Origin: Paraphysoderma sedebokerense
Taxonomy: Eukaryota > Blastocladiomycota > Physodermatomycetes > Physodermatales > Physodermataceae
Assembly: GCA_025602915.1 (NCBI GenBank)
Contig: JAHLJZ010000164.1
Coordinates: 1 to 17,079 of the forward strand
Reading direction: 5' to 3'
DNA length: 17,079 nucleotides
The position numbers and the translations under genes were made by a program. This document shows, piece by piece, positions 11,293-17,079 of this stretch. The notes beneath the pieces are model-generated. The model worked only from the letters and a program-made list of their open reading frames with translations. It was not told the DNA's origin and did no database searches. Each line of letters starts with the position of its first letter. Position 1 is the stretch's first letter.

Positions 11293-13196
11293 ATGCTCAA
11301 TGAGGTGCTTGATGTGAACTCGGAGGAGCCCTCCGTAGCTGAACCCGCAACTGGTTCCGACTTTTTTGTTATGTTTGGAGTCACTTCATTGATCTGTATT
11401 ATGGTCACGTACTCCGCAAGAGGTTGGATCACACAAAAGAATCAAGGTTTAGTCGGCGACGTTGGCTTCAAGATGTTTCAAAGAAACTATTTGGCAGTTT
11501 ATACTCTGGTGATGTGTAAGTAGTTTTCCTCCTAATTTTATGGTATTCTCCTGCGCTCCATTCGCCATCTTAATTTCCCCAGTTGCCGATTGGCTTCAAG
11601 GATCATATATTTATCCACTTTATCGTGAATACGGTTATTCTCTGAATGAAATATCGTACCTTTTTGTTGCCGGGTTTTTAAGTTCCGCTGTGTTTGGTAC
11701 TTTTGTTGGTGCAGTCGCAGACCATTGGTAAATCTGCTTTCTCTCCATTCAGTCGTCGTATCTTCCGTTTGCTTACCGTCATCGAATTCTATCCGATTCT
11801 AATAGGGGCCGTAAAAAACTCGCTATTGCCTTCTGTTTTATTTACATGATATCCTGTTTCACCAAATTATCACCGAACTACACCGTTCTTATCTTCGGTC
11901 GTGTATTGGCAGGGATTGCAACTAGTCTTCTGACAAGTGTTTTTGAATCATGGATGGTCTGTGAACATTTTGCAAGAAACTATGATTCGGCTTGGTTACA
12001 AACGACGTTCGCTATGGCGACATTCATGAACGGTGTTTCGGCTATTGGTTCAGGTTCGTGCAATAAGTTTTCTAAACATCACTTTAACCTTGAAATTGAC
12101 TGTCTTTGCGACATCATTTTGCGACCTTCGTGCCATAAGGTGTCATTGCCAACTTCCTCGTGAGACCATTTGGAAATGTTTCTCCCTTCATTTTGGCGGC
12201 TTTCACTCTCTTGGCTCCCGCTATCATAATGTTGCGCTCATGGAACGAAAACTACGGGTCTCACCCTCAATTGAGTGGAGATAGTAAACCTTCGTTTTGG
12301 GCTGTTGTACTTATGATATTTTCAGGTGTGTGGCGATTGAATGGCTCGAAAAGTTGTACCCTTCTCTCTGCTTTACTAACATACATATGATTCTACTGTA
12401 AATAGACCGTAAAATATTTGCCGTTGGAACAATTCAGTTTACATTCGAAGCAGCAATGTTTTGTTGGATTTTCCTTTGGAGCCCTGTTCTTGAGAAAGCA
12501 GAAAGTAGGTGTTCTAATGATTCCCCTCCGATACCATATGTCCGTACCAACGAGAAGTATTATTTTTGTAGACACATCGAATCTTCCGTTCGGCATAATT
12601 TTTGCGACATTCATGTTGGCTATCATGACCGGCTCTATGTTGTATGAGATTCTATTAGCGAAGGGATGGAGTTACGGGGGTATCTTGAGAATGGCATGTG
12701 CATTGGCGGCTGCTTCCTTTACTGTCTGTATTATACTTCCGGTAAGTGTTCAAGAATCATATGGCGCCTTTGTTCTTAACTTCTTCTTGATCCTTGGATG
12801 TTTGCTGTGGTTATAATTTCACAATCAATTACTAACTTCAACCTTTCATTCGCTCCCTCAACTTGTCACACAATTCCGCAGATTAATGATTATCCGAGTG
12901 TCTACAACTTTTTCTTCATTCTTTTTGAATTCGCCGTTGGTCTTTATTACCCCTCACTTTCAACCATTCGATCGTCCATACTTCCCGAAAAAGTTCGATC
13001 TACTTTACTCAACATCTTCCGGGTCCCTTTGAACATTTTAGTTGTTCTTGCTCTAATCAACGTAGACCAAATTCAACAACCATTCATGTTTTTCGGGTTT
13101 GCTGTTCTATGTATTATTGCCACTTTTATGACTAAAGAGGTCGTGATGTTTGGTCGAAATAATGGAAAGTCAACTACTAGCAACCCAGATGTGTAA
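11293..13196 (+). CDS. MFSD5-like molybdate-anion transporter (MFS)
   Basis: Major facilitator protein of the MFSD5/MOT2 type; algal and human relatives mediate molybdate uptake. Exons: 11293-11515, 11583-11727, 11806-12053, 12140-12325, 12406-12504, 12572-12741, 12882-13196, giving 461 residues against 450 in human MFSD5. Conserved blocks in order: FADWLQGSYIYPLY, ADHWGRKKLAI (the MFS loop 2-3 motif), RVLAGIATSLLTSVFESW, RSWNENYG, SDRKIFAVGTIQFTFEAAMF, FLWSPVL, NLPFGIIFATFMLAIMTGS, FEFAVGLYYPSLSTIR, LNIFRVPLN. Many hydrophobic segments fit a 12-TM protein. The ATG at 11371 (MFGVTS, start of TM1) aligns better with the human N-terminus than 11293, would shorten the product to 435 residues, and leaves 82 nt after the upstream stop. 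The intron at 12326-12405 has a perfect TACTAAC branch site. Intron 12742-12881 is needed because the unspliced frame stops. Substrate is by family only. Confidence 0.93.
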
Positions 13197-13346
13197 GGTA
13201 TTGTATTTAGTTTTTGGATGGCGTATATATTTTCAATGCTTTGTAAACTTCTTTGTATGTTGGTGTACGGATAGTTAGATTGGAATGGATGGAATTCCTT
13301 ACATTGTAAATGTAAAGCAACGTCTCGTGGAAAAATGAAAATGGGT

Positions 13347-13352
13347 AATAAA
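13347..13352 (+). terminator. AATAAA polyadenylation signal
   Basis: Canonical hexamer about 150 nt downstream of the MFSD5-like stop codon, a normal 3' UTR distance. Confidence 0.45.
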
Positions 13353-13566
13353 CAGCAGTATAAAAACTGATATGGCTAGCAAGCACTTCACAACGTGGCT
13401 AATACTTCTTTAAAATACTCAAATCTTCAGGCATGATTACGAAAAACGTGTATGTCATTAGGTAACCTAAGTCATTCCATTGCTACTAATGAAGAAGTGC
13501 CAGAGTTGACGTGAGAATTAGGGAGACTTTGTTTGTATATTGACTAACAGATTCATTTTAGATCAT

Positions 13567-13572
13567 TTTATT
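13567..13572 (-). terminator. AATAAA polyadenylation signal, minus strand
   Basis: TTTATT on the plus strand reads AATAAA on the minus strand, about 35 nt past the stop of the 74-residue gene. Confidence 0.45.
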
Positions 13573-13605
13573 TTAACAAGCACATCGGAGTTTTCGGACA
13601 CTTTC

Positions 13606-13830
13606 TTACTTCTTACCATGCTTCTCTAGGATCGTCTTCTCCAATTCCTCCAATTTCTGAATCTTCACCTCATGATACGTTTTCAACTTTTCTTCCTGAT
13701 CACGTTTCATGATCTCAAAATCTTTTTCGAGTTGGATATGCCATGGATAGAGGACGGTTGTTTGGAAAATGAGTGCCGTCGAGGCGATGCATAGGTTGAC
13801 GACGGGAAGGTATTTCTGCAATCGACTCAT
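13606..13830 (-). CDS. Small single-pass membrane protein with charged coiled-coil tail
   Basis: Intronless 74-residue frame not assigned to a family. It starts MSRLQKYLP, then one hydrophobic segment (about residues 9-28, VNLCIASTALIFQTTVLYPW), then a Lys/Glu-rich tail (about 31-74) with heptad-like spacing ending in KHGKK. A short basic N-terminus, one membrane helix and a coiled-coil tail match small mitochondrial inner-membrane assembly factors. The MSR start and overall size recall PET117, a cytochrome oxidase assembly factor, but the expected VH motif after the helix is absent, so that name is not given. Support for a real gene: a downstream AATAAA, a clean start, a sensible topology, and a possible divergent partner beginning about 110 bp away. 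The frame could still be an exon of something longer. Confidence 0.6.
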   Translation of the reverse strand: MSRLQKYLPVVNLCIASTALIFQTTVLYPWHIQLEKDFEIMKRDQEEKLKTYHEVKIQKLEELEKTILEKHGKK

Positions 13831-13940
13831 TTGATGTTGTAATACGCCTGGTGCTGTAATAGTATACCTATGCGACGTATGTCCGTAATCTAGTAGAAGT
13901 ATGTGCGTCTAGGTGTTCTATTTAGAATAGTGATAGACGA
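13831..13940. promoter_or_regulatory. Possible short bidirectional promoter
   Basis: About 110 bp separates the start of the minus-strand 74-residue gene from the first ATG of a possible plus-strand small gene. No specific factor site is recognised; the call rests only on the head-to-head spacing. Confidence 0.25.
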
Positions 13941-14326
13941 ATGTTTAGTGATTGCTTCACTATGTACCAAGCGATGATCCAAGTCATTATGTCTTCGGGT
14001 CAAGAAAATGAACTTTACCAATACTTTAGGTAAGTGAACTTGTCTTGACTTGACCGGCGTGATCTAATACACAAATCCAATCTTATCTATTCTTGGTTCG
14101 TCTGTTGGGCCAAGGGAAAGAACGGTTTTTAACGGGCTGAAGGGGATGCACATTTTGAGGTGATGAAAATTTCAACATGGTAATACAGCCGTTGGGAACC
14201 GGGAAAAGAAATGGTGACCTGACGTGACTCATACTTGATACATCATCGCTATGTTGATCTTCTCAATACTAGAAGTCGGGCACGTCCGCTGGCATGCTTT
14301 TTCTGTTATATAGGTTTCATAGGTAA
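13941..14326 (+). CDS. Possible small spliced gene, unidentified
   Basis: A short open frame with in-frame ATGs at 13941, 13962 and 13989 runs to a perfect donor (GTAAGT at 14030). Joining to an acceptor at 14188 keeps phase and gives MSSGQENELYQYFSRWEPGKEM. It then stops at 14222, or, if a GTGACC donor at 14214 is used with the acceptor at 14272, continues KSGTSAGMLFLLYRFHR to a stop at 14326. The product would be about 25-57 residues. The donor and the divergent arrangement favour a gene; the tiny size, weak second donor and lack of a known family argue against. It could instead be the 5' part of a longer gene or a non-coding transcript. Confidence 0.3.
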
Positions 14327-14564
14327 TATTCTCACATGTTAGATTTGAAATATGCAATACCTTAACCATGTACGGCGAAAATCGAAGAATCTCTTTGTAT
14401 ACAACGTTCTATCCATCCAACATTCTTCAACATGATTTTGATTTTATTCTGAAAGCGAACTCGAGAAAAAGCGAAGTAAATTTGACATGTCGAAAACACT
14501 TGTATCGACAAGCCCACTCCTATATGCCTGGAATAGTTTGGCGCTGAGCTTTGCTTTTTCTGAA

Positions 14565-15620
14565 CATGCATTTCTGGCTCTATTGCTTTGTAATATAGCT
14601 CAAACGGCAGCATTGTACATTCTCAATCATGTTCCAGTGTTACTTTGCGATCACACAGAGATTTGACCGAGCTATAGTAAGAAATAAGGATCGTCACAGT
14701 GTCGCAAACGGAACTGTTCAAGTTTAACTTGAAGAGGACCGTACATGCATTTCTAGCTCTATTGCTTTCAAATATGCTTCATACGGTACCCCTTTCCCTG
14801 AAAAATTATATGGCATTGTCATTTTGCGATCACCCAGAGGTTCGACCGAGCTATAGTAAGGATCGTCAAGGCCGGGGCCATTGTCGCGAACAATCAATTC
14901 ATGTTAAACTTGAAGATGACTGTACATGCAGTGCTGGCTCTATTGCTTTGAAATATGTCTCAACCGGTAGTATCTTTCTTGAAACATCATATGGCATTGT
15001 CATTTTGCGATCACCCAGAGGTTTGACCGAGCTATAGTAACCTTCTTCTAACTTGAAGATGACCGTAGGATGCATTTCTACCTCTATTGCTTTGTCTTTG
15101 AAGATAGAGGACCGTGTTAGGCATTTCAAGCTCTATTGCTTTCTATTGCTTTGAAATCTGAAAATCTCATATGGCATTGTCATTTTGAGCCCCAGAGGTT
15201 TGCACCCAGACGTTTGACGCCATTGTCGGGAACAATCAATTCAAGTGTGAGGACCGTCACAGTGTCGCGATGCATTTCTACCTCTATTGCTTTGTCTTTG
15301 AAGATAGAGGACCGTGTTAGGCATTTCAAGCTCTATTGCTTTCTATTGCTTTGTGTACGGTAGCATTAAAATCTCATATGGCATTGTCATTTTGAGCCCC
15401 AGAGGTTTGCACCCAGACGTTTGACGCCATTGTCGGGAACAATCAATCCTAACTTGAAGATGAACGAACTGAACTGTTCAAGTTTAACTTGAAGAGGACC
15501 GTACATGCATTTCTAGCTCTATTGCTTTAAAATATGCTTCATACGGTAGCATTATACATGTGGAGTCATATAGCATTGTCATTTTGCGATCACCCAGAGG
15601 TTTGATCGAGCTATAGTAAG
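14565..15620. repeat. Satellite-like tandem array, about 180-200 bp period, six copies
   Basis: The core GCATTTCTRGCTCTATTGC recurs with its element start near 14565, 14744, 14925, 15121, 15321 and 15504, so spacings are about 179, 181, 196, 200 and 183 bp. Copies 1, 2, 3 and 6 also share CATATGGCATTGTCATTTTG-like DNA (diverged in copy 1), GCGATCACCCAGAGG and a terminal GAGCTATAGTAA. Copies 4 and 5 are a variant with GAGCCCCAGAGGTTTGCACC and an extra CTATTGCTTT. Segment 14711-14788 is almost identical to 15471-15548. On the minus strand the main copies read a common peptide (YYSS.KPLGDRKMTM, then YFKAIE.EMHV.SSSS), which is likely a by-product of the repeat rather than a gene. Confidence 0.85.
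15069..15447. repeat. Recent internal duplication of the array (about 205 bp)
   Basis: 15069-15153 is identical to 15269-15353 at an offset of 200, and 15161-15240 is identical to 15368-15447 at an offset of 207. The short stretches between differ. This marks a recent duplication or gene-conversion step within the larger array. Confidence 0.85.
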
Positions 15621-15653
15621 TGCAGTGATTTGGAGGCCCACTAACAAGTATAA

Positions 15654-15725
15654 GATGAAGATGACGATGAAGAAGATGAAGAAGAAGATGAAGATGGAGT
15701 GGAAGATGGAGTGGAAGATGGAGAT
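15654..15725 (+). repeat. GAAGAT-type microsatellite
   Basis: Purine-rich run of GATGAAGAT/GAAGAA units changing to a 12-bp unit (GGAGTGGAAGAT, about 2.5 copies). One frame would read Asp/Glu and another Met/Lys. Without a start or flanking homology it is best called simple repeat. Confidence 0.7.
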
Positions 15726-15794
15726 AATTGTCCAGGAAGGGGAAGCAGCTGGTTACCACTCATGATCAAGAATAATAATTCAAAAACGCTCAGT

Positions 15795-15838
15795 ATATAC
15801 AGAGATACAGGTTAGCATATACAGAGATACAGGTTAGC
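15795..15838. repeat. Perfect 22-bp tandem duplication
   Basis: Two adjacent identical copies of a 22-bp unit (15795-15816 and 15817-15838) that starts ATATACAGAGATACAG and ends GTTAGC. Confidence 0.85.
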
Positions 15839-16075
15839 AGGTGGTGAATGTTTGTTTAGTTTTTACTTTTCCCCATTCACCCATCAAACTGATGACTATA
15901 CATCAAGGTTTTATTATCTCCGGTTTTGTTCTTTTTAACTTTCTTTTCTTTAACAATAGCAGACCTGTGTCAAAGTCGACGAGCAATGGGGGCAAGGCGG
16001 TTCTCGTTTACTCCAGATCCCTTGCTAACCTAAACTCAAAATGAGCCAACAAATTTATTCAATGATTACCTCCAG

Positions 16076-16279
16076 CGCCAATCACATTTCACGGCGGCTG
16101 ATACAAACACCTGCACAGTAGCTAAGGATCAACGCCGGAAAATACGATCGCTTTCACGAACAATACGCAAAACAATTAAGGAACTAGGAGGTTCGAACAG
16201 GCAAAAGGAAAACCTGGCAGCCACATTGATCGCAATGGTGCAATTAATTTTTGGGGTTGCGGCGCCAGAGTACAGTTAG
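16076..16279 (+). CDS. Orphan open frame, possible terminal exon
   Basis: Sixty-seven codons plus a TAG stop, open and protein-like, with no early ATG. The frame is preceded by a good 3' splice context: GCTAAC at about 16024 as a branch site and TTACCTCCAG ending at 16075. The peptide begins RQSHFTAADTNT, has a strongly basic middle (KDQRRKIRSLSRTIRKTIKE) and a hydrophobic end (LIAMVQLIFGVAA). The family is not recognised and no upstream exon could be joined with confidence; a second possible acceptor (TTTAACAATAG) lies near 15960. It may be the tail of a gene broken by the surrounding repeats, or a transposon remnant. Confidence 0.3.
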   Translation, partial: RQSHFTAADTNTCTVAKDQRRKIRSLSRTIRKTIKELGGSNRQKENLAATLIAMVQLIFGVAAPEYS

Positions 16280-16338
16280 GTTAGGCATATTAAAGGGGTT
16301 TTATTGTCCTTGTACAAGGAACATATTTGACAAATCGG

Positions 16339-16381
16339 ATCCTTAGCATCAGATAGGTACATATCCTTAGCATCAGATAGG
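16339..16381. repeat. 24-bp minisatellite, first cluster
   Basis: Two copies of ATCCTTAGCATCAGATAGG (16339-16357 and 16363-16381) spaced by TACAT, so the unit is 24 bp. On the minus strand it reads an in-frame octapeptide, LSDAKDMY, repeated. Further copies of the 19-bp core lie at 16619-16637, 16862-16880, 17001-17019 and 17046-17064, with interrupted copies starting at 16783 and 16833. Confidence 0.85.
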
Positions 16382-16492
16382 AATAGTAGGAATACAGTGT
16401 TTGTGCAATGGGTACATAATGTAATAGGAATATAGACAATGAACGACTTGATATATAGTTCGCTTCCCTTCATATCCCTTCTTCTTTCCACC

Positions 16493-16733
16493 TTAAACTA
16501 CCCGCAGTTTCCATGTCATAATCGGGATTCTGATGTCCGTAGTTCTAGGTTTCGGAGTGAGATATGTAAACACGACTTCAGTGTGGTATCTTGTTCGAGG
16601 ATGCGTTGTATGGTCTAAATCCTTAGCATCAGATAGGAATAGTAGTCTTGCTTCAAGAAGCTCAATTTCGTCCAAGAGGGCATTCTTTTCCTTCAAATGT
16701 TTTTTTTTCCATTGTTCTTCGAGTCTCTTAGGT
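16493..16733 (-). pseudogene. Possible coiled-coil coding fragment associated with the repeat
   Basis: Minus-strand open frame reading KRLEEQWKKKHLKEKNALLD, then EIELLEARLLFLSDAKDLDH, then about 35 less convincing residues. The first part has strong heptad spacing of Leu/Ile among Lys/Glu. Just upstream on the minus strand is CTAACCTAACCTAAG, which could act as branch site and acceptor, so this may be an exon. An in-frame TAA precedes it otherwise. Downstream copies of the repeat carry only the LSDAKD end, as if fragments of this sequence were copied around. Family unknown. Confidence 0.3.
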
Positions 16734-16792
16734 TAGGTTAGGGGAATTAAACCAGGTTTTATTGTCCTTGAAAAAGGTACATATCCTTAGCA
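16713..16792. repeat. 80-bp direct repeat, copy 1
   Basis: Exactly identical to 16931-17010 (offset 218). It contains TTAGG x3, GGGGAATTAAACCAGG, TTTTATTGTCCTTG and the start of the 24-bp minisatellite unit. Confidence 0.9.
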
Positions 16793-16876
16793 ATAAAATT
16801 AAGTTTATTTCCCTCCCTTGAAAAAGGTACATATCCTTAGCAAGGTATCAGATAGGTACATATCCTTAGCATCAGA

Positions 16877-16893
16877 TAGGTTAGGTTAGGTTA
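16877..16893 (+). repeat. TTAGG-type short tract
   Basis: TAGG, TTAGG, TTAGG, TTA in tandem, fused directly to the end of a minisatellite unit. Similar tracts occur at 16275-16285, 16728-16742 and 16946-16960. They resemble a five-base telomere-like repeat but are only two to three units long. Confidence 0.7.
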
Positions 16894-16930
16894 AAATGGC
16901 GAAACTCAGAAAATTCAATAACAGGAGGTT

Positions 16931-17010
16931 TGTTCTTCGAGTCTCTTAGGTTAGGTTAGGGGAATTAAACCAGGTTTTATTGTCCTTGAAAAAGGTACAT
17001 ATCCTTAGCA
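16931..17010. repeat. 80-bp direct repeat, copy 2
   Basis: Second exact copy of 16713-16792. A diverged third relative begins near 16275 (TTAGGTTAGG, then TTTTATTGTCCTTG with small changes). A further match of about 31 bp links 16619-16649 with 17046-17076, so the region is a mosaic that continues past the window edge. Confidence 0.9.
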
Positions 17011-17079
17011 TCAGATAGGTACATATCCTCAACCACACAAATCGGATCCTTAGCATCAGATAGGAATAGTAGTCTTTAA

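Larger units (their letters stand above)
13197..13605. other. Convergent intergenic region
   Basis: Shared 3' space of the MFSD5-like gene and the minus-strand 74-residue gene. Apart from one AATAAA for each direction, no gene, RNA or repeat was seen. Confidence 0.5.

Noticed and set aside
14362-14613. Minus-strand 83-codon open frame
   Set aside because: Its first part is the repeat peptide of array copy 1 and the rest has no recognisable family; that copy is frameshifted relative to the others.
15484-15759. Minus-strand 91-codon open frame with a Leu/His-rich start
   Set aside because: It is made of the reverse complement of the GAAGAT microsatellite joined to an array copy, so it is composition-driven.
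15841-16044. Plus-strand 67-codon open frame with a hydrophobic stretch
   Set aside because: It starts at a GTG rather than ATG, and its T-rich middle reads better as a pyrimidine tract before the possible acceptor near 15960.
16185-16205. GGTTCGAACAG resembling a tRNA B box
   Set aside because: No matching acceptor stem, anticodon arm or good A box at the right distance; it lies inside an open frame.

Overview
The window reads as nuclear DNA of a fungus. Two of its genes encode glycosyltransferase families that are essentially fungal: GT15 (KRE2/MNT1-type mannosyltransferase) and GT62 (ANP1/MNN9/VAN1-type mannan polymerase subunit). The five large genes hold 27 inferred introns, mostly 65-125 nt, with GT..AG borders and often a CTAAC/CTGAC-like branch site before the acceptor. 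No prokaryote-like operon signals are seen. Moderate AT richness, dense introns and a METTL24-like methyltransferase suggest a non-yeast fungus, possibly an early-diverging lineage, but the sequence does not fix the phylum.

Layout. (1) 2-3141, plus: an acyl-CoA synthetase of the ACSS3/propionyl-CoA synthetase type, cut at its 5' end by the window edge, 8 exons visible. (2) 5521-3560, minus: complete nine-exon GT15 alpha-mannosyltransferase, convergent with (1). (3) 6644-8140, plus: four-exon GT62 protein, divergent from (2) across 1.1 kb. (4) 8141-9774: 1.6 kb without a supported gene, holding a possible decayed antisense coding relic. (5) 9775-11288, plus: METTL24-like methyltransferase, four exons. 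(6) 11293-13196, plus: MFSD5-like molybdate-anion transporter, seven exons, whose first ATG lies 4 nt after the methyltransferase stop. (7) 13830-13606, minus: single-exon 74-residue membrane/coiled-coil protein, possibly paired with a tiny divergent gene at 13941. (8) 14560-17079: repeat-rich tail. It has a six-copy array of about 180-200 bp, an acidic-codon microsatellite, a 22-bp tandem duplication, an orphan exon-like open frame, and a mosaic of 24-bp minisatellites, TTAGG tracts and an exact 80-bp direct repeat running off the window end.

How the genes fit together. The GT15 and GT62 enzymes are both expected to be Golgi type II membrane proteins that extend mannose chains on secreted and wall glycoproteins; their head-to-head arrangement makes shared control possible. 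The acyl-CoA synthetase (short-chain acyl activation, probably mitochondrial), the methyltransferase and the transporter have no obvious pathway link to them. Exon joins were deduced by hand from splice signals, reading phase and remembered family conservation. The five large gene calls are strong; individual splice sites flagged below are less certain. No defence system, CRISPR array, tRNA or rRNA was seen.
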